From contig JBCFYV010002255.1 in the NCBI GenBank assembly GCA_039000515.1, forward strand, positions 47,340,812 to 47,404,811: 64,000 nucleotides of DNA. The letters are read 5' to 3'. This document shows positions 10,735 through 23,156 of the stretch, piece after piece. The translations under genes and the position numbers were made by a program. The notes beneath the pieces were generated by a model. That model made no database searches. It saw only the letters and a list, made by a program, of their open reading frames with translations, and had not been told where the DNA came from. How positions within the stretch are numbered: the first letter of the stretch is position 1; each line of letters begins with the position of its first letter. The stretch is from Timema cristinae. Its lineage: Eukaryota; Arthropoda; Insecta; Phasmatodea; Timematidae.

Positions 10735-11138
10735 ACAACAATGCTTGTTTGGATGTAATTTATTGCTTAGGATATCTAGTGCCGATACGGCTGCATCTAA
10801 AAGGTTACAAAGAAAATCACGAACTTCAGTTGGAAAACTACTGCTATAGTGTCAACATGTTTTCTAGTTATGTGACAACATTAATATATAATATGGCCTT
10901 TGCTACAGGAGGTCGTGTTTGGCAAAATTATATATTTTTTATTTTTATTATCTTCTCCCCATTTGATACTAGTTTAGTCTTCTGTGGCCACTTGTTTTGG
11001 TAATAATATTGTTTGGTCTAAACATAAATTCAAATTGATAATCGATTATTTCGATATTGCTATCTGTTAAACTCAAAGGGAATGACATTGAGATATCGAG
11101 TTTGACACTACTAAGCGGGAAATCTTTTGTACATATTT
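10735..11138. other. Intronic sequence without recognised features
   Basis: A 90-codon open frame (10731-11003 plus) shows no recognisable family, ends in low-complexity AT sequence, and is probably chance. Confidence 0.4.
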
Positions 11139-11152
11139 ATATTTGATTTTTT

Positions 11153-11408
11153 TACCTGCCTCGGTGGCATAGTTGACTAACGTGCTTGTCGTGTTGAGCT
11201 CAACTGCCGAGAACGGGGAGATCGAGGTTTGAATCTCGGTCGGGTGAACTGGGGTGGTTTTTCCTAAATGGTTTTCCACTCTCCCTTCACGCAAATGTGG
11301 GTTCACTTCTTATAATTCAACCTTCCCGATTCCCAATCCATTAGCGTAATTATTACTTAAAGTGTATAACCCGAATGGGTAGTAAGACGCGATGCTAAAT
11401 AATAATAT
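11153..11408 (+). mobile_element. Full-length tRNA-derived SINE, family A, with target-site duplication
   Basis: The tRNA-like head begins near gcctcggtggcatagttgac and its B box is gaggtttgaatctcggtc. The body has tggtttttcctaaatggttt and the 3' tail has gtataacccgaatgggtag, then gtaagacgcgatgctaaa, then a short aat-rich end. Direct repeats atatttgattttt flank it (about 11140-11152 and 11409-11421), which indicates target-primed insertion. It lies inside the intron before the 11934 exon. Confidence 0.88.
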
Positions 11409-11424
11409 ATATTTGATTTTTCTC

Positions 11425-11933
11425 CAAATATATAAATAAATAGTTAAACACAAAATTTGAACAAAAAATATAGACTTTTTATCCTAGTTATTTTAATTAA
11501 TACGACTCGTATGTATATAAATAATAACATTGATTTCAGCATATAATATCTCTTTTTGAGAAAAATAACACCACTTTTTCCCTAAAAATTATCTCACCTT
11601 TTGCACCAATGTGACAACCCTTAAAAAATTTGCACTCAAACTTTGAAGTCAAGTAGACCTAAATTGAATTTTGTAATTTGATATTTTCTTAAATTTGAAT
11701 GTTATTAAGCGGTGATACACCCACATCATCATGGGTAGCACATATTGCAGTACATTACCCGTGGACTCCAAACATATGAATATCACCCCGCTCAAAAACA
11801 TTGTTGCTGGTGCCTCGCTCGACTGTATCCTAACCTTACCCCATGTTCAAAATACGCAAGTTTAACACAAAATATATTATCATAGTAGTTATATAGTTTT
11901 CAAGGGAAATAATAAGTTTATTGCTATTTTCAG
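11425..11933 (+). other. Atlastin intron, 3' part with acceptor
   Basis: AT-rich intron sequence ending in the pyrimidine-containing acceptor ttgctattttcag (AG ends 11933), which precedes the next atlastin exon. No other feature is visible. Confidence 0.6.
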
Positions 11934-12118
11934 ACATTGAGCCCGAATTCCAAAAACACCTGAAAATATTTGTGCCGATGGTTCTTGCGTCAGAGAACTT
12001 GGTTATAAAGGAAATAGCGGGCCAGAAGGTGAAAGCAAAGGAGCTGGTACAATATTTCAAATCTTATTTGGAAATCTACAAAGGAGATGAACTTCCAGAA
12101 CCTAAATCCATGCTGGCA
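11934..12118 (+). CDS. atl: Atlastin, internal exon at the end of the GTPase domain (partial gene)
   Basis: The first two bases (ac) complete the Asp codon begun by the g at 4596. The exon then reads IEPEFQKHLKIFVPMVL, later EIAGQKVKAKELVQYFKSYL, and finishes near GDELPEPKSMLA at a gtaagt donor (12119). This matches the segment that closes the atlastin GTPase domain and leads to the linker before the three-helix bundle; the PKSML block is nearly invariant. With the carried base the exon is 62 whole codons and exits in phase 0. No frameshift is visible. The expected continuation (the ATAEAN-type start of the three-helix bundle, then two transmembrane helices and a C-terminal amphipathic helix) was sought by eye to the window end and not found. 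Confidence 0.95.
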
Positions 12119-12364
12119 GTAAGTAACATTAACATTTTGTTTGATCCTTTCTATCTTGAAACTCGAATCTTAGCATAGTGTTAGAAAGTGTAATGATTTA
12201 CAAATACTTAACTCAAAATAGGTCTTAACTGTGAATGAAGATTATTTTTTACTAAATTGAGCTAATTCTCTGCATATAAGTATTAATGCAAAACAGGCAA
12301 TGAGTGGTTAGGAGAGGGGATCTAATAAGAAGAGGGTAGCAGGGGGAGTTGTTCTAATGTGTGT

Positions 12365-12600
12365 AGTCTGATACGGTAGCTCGGTCGGGAGTGTCTCTCT
12401 CTGCTGAGCTAAGAGTCCCGGGCTCAATTTCCGGCATTGCCGAAAGATTTGATGACTGGTGAAATGTGGGTTCACTCATTTACTATGATGAGTTTACGGC
12501 CGGGGACTGGTTGTTGTGTCGGTTCTAGATTTAAGTTAATCTATAATCAGTCAATTCAGAAATTGCACTTTAAATACCTCAAATAAATGAAAATGAAAAT
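12365..12600 (+). mobile_element. tRNA-derived SINE, family D
   Basis: The head has gtagctcggtcgggagtgtc and B box cccgggctcaatttccggc, followed by gccgaaag and a body with gtgggttcactcattta. The tail cagtcaattcagaaattgca, then ctttaaatacc, is the same tail found on the family B SINE at 47335. Confidence 0.8.
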
Positions 12601-12609
12601 ATATTTGTG

Positions 12610-13075
12610 TAGGAGACCTGCTATGGAGAAGAGAAGTGGTCATGAAGTGTTAGGTAGTAAGTTCTGTACCCATATTCACATACTCGGTAGAAACATGGAC
12701 ATTGAATGTAAGAGAGACTAGGAAAGTGGCGGACATGGGAATGAGGTTTGTGAGGAGCATGTTAGCTGGCATGAGGAGAAACAAAATTAGGAATGAAGTT
12801 ATTCAGGAAAGAGTAGGAGTACAGGGAGTACATGAGATAGTAGAGGAAGCAAGACTGAGGTGGTATGGACATGTAATGAGGATGGAAAAATAGAGGATGA
12901 CAAAGAGAATGTTGGTAAGTAAATATGTATGAAAAAGACAGCAAGAGATGGGCGTAGAAAGTAATATAAATTGTGCGAGTGAGAGGAGAAGAATGAAGCA
13001 AACAAAGGAGGAATAATGTTGGCAAGAAAGGGGAAGATGGAGGCATTTTACTAAACTGACCTGACCTCGGGCTCT
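12610..13075 (+). mobile_element. 3' end of a decayed non-LTR retrotransposon (plus strand)
   Basis: The translation includes ETWTLNVRETRKVADMGMRF, then RNKIRNEVIQERVGV and LRWYGHVMRMEK. This is the typical C-terminal region of insect LINE ORF2 proteins, where an RWxGHVxRM motif follows the reverse transcriptase. It ends near gcattttactaaactgacct, shared with the minus-strand copy at 8640-10210. It is 5' truncated and carries stops after 12893. Confidence 0.8.
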
Positions 13076-13786
13076 AAATGGTTGTTGATGATGATATGTT
13101 GATTGATCCAAATCATCAATTAGAATGATATAGGCCTAGTAGATGAACCTACCTATACATGAAACATTAGTCCCACAAAAATAACACATTGCTAAGCCTT
13201 TACTTAAAGTTCAAATTTTAAAATAGTGTAAACGTGGGGCGCACGTGACCTGGGAGGGTCACAGGCCGTTCACACGTGAAAGTGTGAACCACGAGTTCTT
13301 TTAGAGATATTGGGGTAGGTTGCCGACCAAACGAGTAAAAATGCCCACAGAATATTCAAGGTTTTGATTATTAAAATTACCACTTACGTACACACTCTGA
13401 TTAACTGTATATCTAAATTAATTATAACTAAACAAGTAATTAAGTAAAATAAAAAGAGCCTTAATCAAGTCTGTAACCTAATTAAACTAATAGAGCACAC
13501 AGAGATGTAAGTAAATTGAATAAACAAATTAACAACTATAAGACACCAAATAACTACTCAAATATTTAAAAACAGTCACAAAAATGTTCAGTAACACAAT
13601 AGTTTACAATAACAACAAATGTCACTAGTCTCACGCACGATACACGGCGGTGACCCGCTATACACAAATATAGGACTCGCTGGTTGACACACTGGACTCG
13701 CTGGTTCACTCCCGGCTCACACAATGTACACACCGGTCCACACACTCGCACTGGGGACTCCCGAACTCATTAGTCGAGAACCAAGA

Positions 13787-13824
13787 ACTGAATACCCACG
13801 GCGATCGCTGAGCGTGTTTATATA
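13787..13824 (-). promoter_or_regulatory. TATA plus initiator core promoter (minus strand)
   Basis: TATATAA (13824 to 13818 reading leftwards) is followed by TCAGT (13791 to 13787), the arthropod initiator. The A that would be the start lies about 35 bases from the first T, close to the usual 28-33. The downstream leader repeats gaaccagcgagtcc / caaccagcgagtcc in tandem. No open frame longer than 61 codons follows on that strand. Confidence 0.45.
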
Positions 13825-13977
13825 GGAGTGGTGACAGCTAAGGGTCTGGAATCCTCCATTTATAGAGTTAAAAGTCCAGAATAAAAAGGATCCAGACCCC
13901 TCCAGACGTGTCTCCGTCCTCCCCCCGCACCCTCTTGGGCCCTCTAATCCCCCAGTCAAGTGAGAAGGTCGCTGCCT

Positions 13978-16900
13978 AACTGCTAGACAAGGAGGGAGAC
14001 AGAGAACAAGAATCACAGTCAGGGTAAACAATGAGAGCACTCTGGTCCCGCTGTTAGACAAGGAGGGAGACAGAGAGAACAAGAAGTGCAGTCAGGGTAA
14101 ACAATGAGAGCACGCTGGTCCCACTGTTAGACAAGGAGGGAGACAGAGAGAACAAGAAGCGCAGCCAGGGTAAACAATGAGAGCACGCTGGTCCCACTGT
14201 TAGACAAGGAGGGAGACAGAGAGAACAAGAAGCGCAGCCAGGGTAAACAATGAGAGCACGCTGGTCCCACTGTTAGACAAGGAGGGAGACAGAGAACAAG
14301 GAGTGCAGCTAGTGTAAACAATGAGAGCACGCTGGTCCCACTGTTAGACAAGGAGGGAGACAGAGAGAACAAGAAGCGCAGCCAGGGTAAACAATGAGAG
14401 CACGCTGGTCCCACTGTTAGACAAGGAGGGAGACAGAGAGAACAAGAAGCGCAGCCAGGGTAAACAATGAGAGCACGCTGGTCCCACTGTTAGACAAGGA
14501 GGGAGACAGAGAGAACAAGAAGCGCAGCCAGGGTAAACAATGAGAGCACGCTGGTCCCACTGTTAGACAAGGAGGGAGACAGAGAGAACAAGAAGCGCAG
14601 CCAGGGTAAACAATGAGAGCACGCTGGTCCCACTGTTAGACAAGGAGGGAGACAGAGAGAACAAGAAGCGCAGCCAGGGTAAACAATGAGAGCACGCTGG
14701 TCCCACTGTTAGACAAGGAGGGAGACAGAGAGAACTAGGAGCGCAGCTAGGGTTAAACAATGAGAGCACGCTGGTCCCACTGTTAGACAAGGAGGGAGAC
14801 AGAGAGAACTAGGAGCGCAGCCAGGGTAAACAATGAGAGCACGCTGGTCCCACTGTTAGACAAGGAGGGAGACAGAGAGAACTAGGAGCGCACCAGGTAA
14901 ACAATGAGAGCACACTAGTCCCACTGTTAGACAAGGAGGGAGACAGAGGAACTAGGAGCGCAGCCAGTGTAAACACATGAGAGCACACTGGTCCCACTGT
15001 TAACAAGGAGGGAGACAGAGAGGAACTAGGAGCGCAGCTCAGGTAAAACAATGAGAGCACGCTGGTCCCACTGTTAGACAAGGAGGGAGACAGAGAGAAC
15101 TAGGAGCGCAGCAGTGTAAACAATGAGAGCACAGCTGGTCCCACTGTTTAGACAAGGAGGGAGACAGAGAACAAGGAGTGCAGCCAGGTAAACAATGAGA
15201 GCACGCTGGTCCCACTGTTAGACAAGGAGGGAGACAGAGAGAACAAGGAAGCGCAGCTAGGTAAACAATGAGAGCACCTAGTCCCACTGTTAGACAAGGA
15301 GGGAGACAAGAGTAACAAGGAGGCAGCAGTGTAAACAATGAGAGCACGCTGGTCCCACTGTTAGACAAGGAGGGAGACAGAGAGAACAAGGAGTGCAGTC
15401 AGGGTAAACAATGAGAGCACGCTGGTCCCACTGTTAGACAAGGAGGGAGACAGAGAGAACAAGGAGCGCAGCTAGGGTAAACAATGAGAGCACGCTGTCC
15501 CACTGTTAGACAAGGAGGGAGACAGAGAGAACAAGGAGTGCAGCAGGGTAAACAATGAGAGCACACTGGTCCCACTGTTAGACAAGGAGGGAGACAGAGA
15601 GAACAGGAGCGCAGTCAGGTAAACAATGAGAGCACGTGGTCCCACTGTTAGACAAGGAGGGAGACAGAGAGAACTAGGAGCGCAGCAGGGTAAACAATGA
15701 GAGCACGCTGTCCCACTGTTAGACAAGGAGGGAGACAGAGAGAACTAGGAGCGCAGCAGGTGTAAACAATGAGAGCACCTGGTCCCACTGTTAGACAAGG
15801 AGGGAGACAGAGAGAACAAGAGTGCAGCAGGGTAAACAATGAGAGCACGCTGGTCCCACTGTTAGACAAGGAGGGAGACAGAGAGAACAAGGAGTGCAGT
15901 CAGGTAAACAATGAGAGCACGCTGGTCCCACTGTTAGACAAGGAGGGAGACAGAGAGAACAAGGAGTGCAGTCAGGGTAAACAATGAGAGCACGCTGGTC
16001 CCACTGTTAGACAAGGAGGGAGACAGAGAGAACAGGAGCGACCAGGTAAACAATGAGAGCACGCTGGTCCCACTGTTAGACAAGGAGGGAGACAGAGAGA
16101 ACAAGGAGTGCAGTCAGGGTAAACAATGAGAGCACGCTGGTCCCACTGTTAGACAAGGAGGGAGACAGAGAGAACAAGGAGCGAGCTAGTGTAAACAATG
16201 AGAGCACACTAGTCCCACTGTTAGACAAGGAGGGAGACAGAGAGAACAAGGAGCGCAGCCAGGGTAAACAATGAGAGCACGCTGGTCCCACTGTTAGACA
16301 AGGAGGAGACAGAGAGAACAAGGAGTGCAGTCAGGTAAACAATGAGAGCACGCTGGTCCCACTGTTAGACAAGGAGGGAGACAGAGAAACAAGAGGCAGC
16401 AGGGTAAACAATGAGAGCACGCTGGTCCCACTGTTAGACAAGGAGGGAGACAGAGAGAACAAGAGTGCAGTCAGGGTAAACAATGAGAGCACCTGGTCCC
16501 ACTGTTAGACAAGGAGGAGACAGGAGAAACGGAGGCAGTAGTGGTAAACAATGAGAGCACGCTGGTCCCACTGTTAGACAAGGAGGGAGACAGAGAGAAC
16601 AGGAGTGCAGCAGGTAAACAATGAGAGCACGCTGGTCCCACTGTTAGACAAGGAGGGAGACAGAGAACAAGGACGTCAGCTAGGTGTAAACAATGAGAGC
16701 CACCTGGTCCCACTGTTAGACAAGGAGGGAGACAGAGAGAACAAGGAGTGCAGTCAGGGTAAACAATGAGAGCACGCTGGTCCCACTGTTAGACAAGGAG
16801 GGAGACAGAGAGAACAAGGAGTGCAGTCAGGGTAAACAATGAGAGCACGCTGGTCCCACTGTTAGACAAGGAGGGAGACAGAGAAACAGGAGCGCAGCAG

Positions 16901-19900
16901 GGTAAACAATGAGAGCACGCTGGTCCCACTGTTAGACAAGGAGGGAGACAGAGAGAACTAAGGAGCGCAGTCAGGGTAAACAATGAGAGCACCTGGTCCC
17001 ACTGTTAGACAAGGAGGGAGACAGAGAGAACAAGGAGTGCAGTCAGGGTAAACAATGAGAGCACGCTGGTCCCACTGTTAGACAAGGAGGGGACAGAGAG
17101 AACAAGGAGCGCAGCAGTGTAAACAATGAGAGCACCTGTCCCACTGTAGACAAGGAGGGAGACAGAGAGAACAAGGAGTGCAGTCAGGGTAAACAATGAG
17201 AGCACGCTGGTCCCACTGATAGACAAGGAGGGAGACAGAGAGAACAAGGAGTGCAGTCAGGGTAAACAATGAGAGCACGCTGGTCCCACTGTTAGACAAG
17301 GAGGGAGACAGAGAGAACAAGGAGTGCAGTCAGGGTAAACAATGAGAGCACGCTGGTCCCACTGTTAGACAAGGAGGGAGACAGAGAGAACAAGGAGTCG
17401 TAGCCAGGGTAAACAATGAGAGCACGCTGGTCCCACTGTTAGACAAGGAGGAGACAGAGAGAACAAGAACGCAGCTAGTGTAAACAATGAGAGCACGCTG
17501 GTCCCCACTGTTAGACAAGGAGGAGACAGAGAGAACAAGGAGTGCAGTCAGGGTAAACAATGAGAGCACGCTGGTCCCACTGTTAGACAAAGAGGGAGAC
17601 AGTAAGAGAACAAGGAGCGTCAGCAGTGGTAAACAATGAGAGCACGCTGGTCCCACTGTTAGACAAAGAGGGAGACAGAGAGAACAAGAATCGCAGCTGT
17701 GTAAACAATGAGAGCACGCTGGTCCCACTGTTAGACAAGAGGGAGACTAGAAGAACAAGGAGCGCAGCTAGTGTAAACAATGAGAGCACGCTGGTCCCAC
17801 TGTTAAACAAGGAGGGAGACAGAGAGAACAAGGAGTGCAGTCAGGGTAAACAATGAGAAGCACGCTGGTCCCACTGTTTAGACAAGGAGGGAGACAGATG
17901 AGAACATAGGAGCGCAGCCAGGGTAAACAATGAGAGCACGCTGGTCCCACTGTTAAACAAGGAGGGAGACAGAGAGAACAAGAATCGCAGCTAGTGTAAA
18001 CAATGAGAGCACGCTGGTCCCACTGTTAGACAAGGAGGGAGACAGAGAGAAACAAGACGCAGCTAGTGTAAACAATGAGAGCACGCTGGTCCCACTGTTA
18101 GACAAGGAGGGAGACAGAGAGAACAAGGAGTGCAGTCAGGGTAAACAATGAGAGCAGCTGGTCCCACTGTTAGACAAAGAGGGAGACAGAGAGAACAAGA
18201 ATCGCAGCAGTGTAAACAATGAGAGCACGCTGGTCCCACGTTAGAAAAGAGGGAGACAAGAGAACAAGACGCAGCAGTGTAAACAATGAGAGTCTACCTG
18301 TCCACTGTTAGACAAGGAGGGAGACAGAGAGAACAAGAATCGCAGCTAGTGTAAACAATGAGAGCACGCTGGTCCCACTGTTAGACAAGGAGGGAGACAG
18401 AGAGAACAAGGAGTGCAGTCAGGGTAAACAATGAGAGCACGCTGGTCCCACTGTTAGACAAGGAGGGAGACAGAGAGACAAGAACGCAGCTAGTGTAAAA
18501 CAATAGAGCACCATAGTCCACTGTTAAGACAAGGAGGGAGACAGAGAGAAAAGGAGCGCAGTCAGGTAAACAATGAGAGCACGCTGGTCCCACTGTTAGA
18601 CAAGGAGGGAGACAGAGAGAACAAGGAGTCAGCAGGTAAACAATGAGAGCACGCTGGTCCCACTGTTAGACAAGGAGGGAGACAGAGAGAACAAGGAGTG
18701 CAGTCAGGTAAACAATGAGAGCACGCTGGTCCCACTGTTAGACAAGGAGGGAGACAGAGAGAACAAGGAGCGAGTCAGGTAAACAATGAGAGCACGCTGG
18801 TCCCACTGTTAGACAAGGAGGGAGACAGAGAGAACAAGAGTGCAGTCAGGGTAAACAATGAGAGCACGCTGGTCCCACTGTTAGACAAGGAGGGAGACAG
18901 AGAGAACAAGGAGCGTCAGCCAGGGTAAACAATGAGAGCACGCTGGTCCCACTGTAGACAAGGAGGGAGACAGAGAGAACAAGGAGCGCAGCAGGGTAAA
19001 CAATGAGAGCACGCTGGTCCCACTGTTAACAAGGAGGGAGACAGAGAGAACTAGGAGCGCAGTCAGGGTAAACAATGAGAGCACGCTGGTCCCACTGTTA
19101 GACAAGGAGGGAGACAGAGAGAACAAGGAGCGCAGCAGGGTAAACAATGAGAGCACGCTGGTCCCACTGTTAGACAAGGAGGGAGACAGAGAGAACAAGA
19201 ATGCGCAGCCAGGTGTAAACAATGAGAGCACGCTGGTCCCACTGTTAGACAAGGAGGGAGACAGAGAGAACAAGAAGCGAGCCAGGGTAAACAATGAGAG
19301 CACGCTGGTCCCACTGTTAGACAAGGAGGGAGACAGAGAGAACAAGGAGCGCAGCCAGGGTAAACAATGAGAGCACGCTGGTCCCACTGTTAGACAAGGA
19401 GGGAGACAGAGAGAACAAGAAGTCGCAGCTAGTGTAAACAATGAGAGCACGCTGGTCCCACTGTTAGACAAGGAGGGAGACAGAGAGAACAAGGAAGTGC
19501 AGCAGGGTAAACAATGAGAGCACGCTGGTCCCACTGTTAGACAAGGAGGGAGACAGAGAGAACAAGGAGTGCAGCAGGGTAAACAATGAGAGCACGCTGG
19601 TCCCACTGTTAGACAAGGAGGGAGACAGAGAGAACAAGAATGCAGCAGGGTAAACAATGAGAGCACGCTGGTCCCACTGTTAGACAAGGAGGGAGACAGA
19701 GAGAACAAGGAGCGCAGCAGTGTAAACAATGAGAGCACGCTGGTCCCACTGTTAACAAGGAGGGAGACAGAGAGAACAAGAGTGCAGCAGGGTAAACAAT
19801 GAGAGCACGCTGGTCCCACTGTTAGACAAGGAGGAGACAGAGAGAACAAGGAGCGCAGCAGGTAAACAATGAGAGCACGCTGGTCCCACTGTTAACAAGG

Positions 19901-22625
19901 AGGGAGACAGAGAGAACAAGAATGCAGCAGGGTAAACAATGAGAGCACGCTGGTCCCACTGTTAGACAAGGAGGAGACAGAGAGAACAAGAATCGCATCA
20001 GGTAAACAATGAGAGCACGCTGGTCCCACTGTTAGACAAGGAGGGAGACAGAGAGAACAAGGAGTGCAGTCAGGGTAAACAATGAGAGCACGCTGGTCCC
20101 ACTGTTAGACAAGGAGGGAGACAGAGAGAACAAGAGCGCAGCAGGTAAACAATGAGAGCACGCTGGTCCACTGTTAGACAAAGAGGGAGACAAGAGAACA
20201 AGGGTGCAGCAGGTAAACAATGAGAGCACGCTGGTCCCACTGTTAGACAAGGAGGGAGACAGAGAGAACAAGAACGCAGCAGTGTTAGACAAGGAGGGAG
20301 ACAGAGAGAACAAGGAGCGCAGTCAGGGTAAACAATGAGAGCACGCTGGTCCCACTGTCTAGACAAGGAGGGAGACAGAGAGAACAAGGAAGTGCAGTCA
20401 TGGTAAACAATGAGAGCACGCTGGTCCCACTGTTAGACAAGGAGGGAGACAGAGAGAACAAGAAGTGCAGCAGGGTAAACAATGAGAGCACGCTGGTCCC
20501 ACTGTTAGACAAGGAGGAGACAGAGAGAACAAGAGTGCAGCCAGGGTAAACAATGAGAGCACGCTGGTCCCACTGTTAGACAAGGAGGGAGACAGAGAGA
20601 ACAAGGAGCGTAGCCAGGGTAAACAATGAGAGCACGCTGGTCCCACTGTTAGACAAGGAGGGAGACAGAGAGAACAAGGAGCGCAGCTAGTGTAAACAAT
20701 GAGAGCACGCTGGTCCCACTGTTAGACAAGGAGGGAGACAGAGAGAACAAGGAGTGCAGTCAGGGTAAACAATGAGAGCACGCTGGTCCCACTGTTAGAC
20801 AAGGAGGGAGACAGAGAGAACAAGAAGTGCAGTCAGGGTAAACAATGAGAGCACGCTGGTCCCACTCTTAGACAAGGAGGGAGACAGAGAGAACAAGGAG
20901 TGCAGTCAGGGTAAACAATGAGAGCACGCTGGTCCCACTCTTAGACAAGGAGGGAGACAGAGAGAACAAGGAGTGCAGCCAGGGTAAACAATGAGAGCAC
21001 GCTGGTCCCACTGTTAGACAAGGAGGGAGACAGAGAGAACAAGGCGTGCAGTCAGGGTAAACAATGAGAGCACGCTGGTCCCACTGTTAGACAAGGAGGG
21101 AGACAGAGAGAACAAGGAGCGCAGCTAGTGTAAACAATGAGAGCACGCTGGTCCCACTGTTAGACAAGGAGGGAGACAGAGAGAACAAGGAGCACAGCTA
21201 GTGTAAACAATGAGAGCACGCTGGTCCCACTGTTAGACAAGGAGGGAGACATAGAGAACAAGGAGCGCAGCTAGTGTAAACAATGAGAGCACGCTGGTCC
21301 CACTGTTAGACAAGGAGGGAGACAGAGAGAACAAGGAGTGCAGTCAGGGTAAACAATGAGAGCACGCTGGTCCCACTGTTAGACAAGGAGGGAGACAGAG
21401 AGAACAAGGAGTGCAGTCAGGGTAAACAATGAGAGCACGCTGGTCCCACTCTTAGACAAGGAGGGAGACAGAGAGAACAAGGAGTGCAGCCAGGGTAAAC
21501 AATGAGAGCACGCTGGTCCCACTGTTAGACAAGGAGGGAGACAGAGAGAACAAGGCGTGCAGTCAGGGTAAACAATGAGAGCACGCTGGTCCCACTGTTA
21601 GACAAGGAGGGAGACAGAGAGAACAAGGAGCGCAGCTAGTGTAAACAATGAGAGCACGCTGGTCCCACTGTTAGACAAGGAGGGAGACAGAGAGAACAAG
21701 GAGCACAGCTAGTGTAAACAATGAGAGCACGCTGGTCCCACTGTTAGACAAGGAGGGAGACAGAGAGAACAAGGAGCACAGCTAGTGTAAACAATGAGAG
21801 CACGCTGGTCCCACTGTTAGACAAGGAGGGAGACAGAGAGAACAAGGAGTGCAGTCAGGGTAAACAATGAGAGCACGCTGGTCCCACTGTTAGACAAGGA
21901 GGGAGACATAGAGAACAAGGAGCGCAGCTAGTGTAAACAATGAGAGCACGCTGGTCCCACTGTTAGACAAGGAGGGAGACAGAGAGAACAAGGAGCACAG
22001 CCAGGGTAAACAATGAGAGCACGCTGGTCCCACTGTTAGACAAGGAGGGAGACAGAGAGAACAAGAAGTGCAGTCAGGGTAAACAATGAGAGCACACTAG
22101 TCCCACTGTTAGACAAGGAGGGAGACAGAGAGAACTAGGAGCGCAGCTAGTGTAAACAATGAGAGCACGCTGGTCCCACTGTTAGACAAGGAGGGAGACA
22201 GAGAGAACAAGGAGTGCAGTCAGGGTAAACAATGAGAGCACGCTGGTCCCACTGTTAGACAAGGAGGGAGACATAGAGAACAAGGAGCGCAGCTAGTGTA
22301 AACAATGAGAGCACGCTGGTCCCACTGTTAGACAAGGAGGGAGACAGAGAGAACAAGGAGTGCAGCCAGGGTAAACAATGAAGCACGCTGGTCCCACTGT
22401 TAGACAAGGAGGGAGACAGAGAGAACAAGGAGTGCAGCCAGGGTAAACAATGAGAGCACGCTGGTCCCACTGTTAGACAAGGAGGGAGACAGAGAGAACA
22501 AGGAGTGCAGTCAGGGTAAACAATGAGAGCACGCTGGTCCCATTGTTAGACAAGGAGGGAGACATAGAGAACAAGAATCGCAGCCAGGGTAAACAATGAG
22601 AGCACGCTGGTCCCACTGTTAGACA
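13978..22625. repeat. 73-bp tandem array, ~118 copies
   Basis: The unit runs gacaaggagggagacagaga, then gaacaaggagtgcag, then a variable ycaggg or tagtg, then taaacaatgagagcac and gctggtcccactgtta. Period 73 is measured from successive gttagaca sites (for example 14060 and 14133). Units are clean at both ends of the array but full of one-base indels from about 14880 to 20560, mostly around gcagycagggtaaa. A 511-bp (7-unit) higher-order block is visible between 21041 and 21552, marked by the rare aaggcgtgc variant. The minus-strand open frames rich in SLSPSLSNSGTSVLSLF are simply repeat translations. Confidence 0.97.
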
Positions 22626-22779
22626 CACTAATCTTGTTACAATAATCTCAAACTTGACTGACATGGATGTTTTCTCATTTATATTGTTTCAAAATGACAA
22701 ATATTAATTCAAAACACTAGTTTATTTGCAAAGCAAATAAAACTTAAAAATGCTAAACAATAAATGAAGGAAAAATAAA

Positions 22780-23003
22780 TAGGGTCTGTGGGTTAAAGTG
22801 TCAGACTTCTGTGCTGAGGGCCCGGGGTTTAATTCTCGGTCCCGGCACAGATTTATCTGATTTCCAAACCCTTCCTTCACCGTTGACAAGACGTGTATTA
22901 ATCACAACTTGTGAATGTGGGGAATGCCAGGCCTCCACTCTGGTTCGGATTCCACGTTAAACTGTAGGTCCTCTATTTCATCTCATAATCACCCTACCAT
23001 TAC
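22780..23003 (+). mobile_element. tRNA-derived SINE, family E, interrupted at its 3' side
   Basis: The head has gtgggttaaagtgtcagac and B box cccggggtttaattctcgg, then cccggcacagatttatctg and gccaggcctccactctggtt. The copy at 50020 continues past accattac into the shared 3' tail. This copy stops exactly at accattac, where a cagggttc transposon end begins (23004). Confidence 0.8.
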
Positions 23004-23156
23004 CAGGGTTCATACGGTCCTTGAAAGACCTGTAATTTAATGTGTCTTGGTTCAAGGCCTGGAAAAGTCCTGGAATTTCCATGTTTCCATATTTATTTTT
23101 GAAAGGGTTGTGAAGAATGGCTGTAAAGACCTCGATTTAAGATGCACTGGAGCGGT
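23004..23156. mobile_element. hAT-like transposon terminus inserted in a SINE
   Basis: It begins cagggttcatacggtccttg, with nested ccttgaaagacc, aaggcctggaaaag and tcctggaatttcc motifs typical of the subterminal region of some hAT elements. It splits the SINE at 22780. I did not find the opposite terminus or the rest of the SINE; the ~106-bp array starts about 150 bases inside. Confidence 0.5.

Larger units (their letters stand above)
13207..22625 (-). mobile_element. Candidate solo LTR or promoter unit containing the 73-bp array (minus strand)
   Basis: On the minus strand the order is a terminus TGTCTAACAGTGGG at 22625, then about 118 copies of a 73-bp repeat, a TATA box (CTATATAAAC) and an initiator-like TCAGT. 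About 580 bases of moderate-GC then AT-rich leader follow, ending CCCCACGTTTACA. TGT...ACA ends with repeats upstream of TATA look like U3-R-U5 of an LTR retrotransposon. Against this, I see no 4-6 bp direct repeat at the two borders (only an inverted cacta/tagtg), no primer-binding site and no gag-pol. It could instead be a cellular promoter. Confidence 0.35.

Noticed and set aside
13978..22625. CRISPR array
   Set aside because: The whole unit repeats with no unique spacers, and the DNA is eukaryotic. The same applies to the other four arrays.
13207..22625. Confident solo-LTR annotation
   Set aside because: TG/CA-type ends and a TATA box are present, but no direct target-site duplication, primer-binding site or gag-pol is visible. 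It is kept only as a candidate.
13717..22664. Dozens of minus-strand frames rich in LSPSLSNSGTSVLSLF, resembling secreted or membrane peptides
   Set aside because: They are translations of the 73-bp repeat, broken by each indel, with no conserved flanks.
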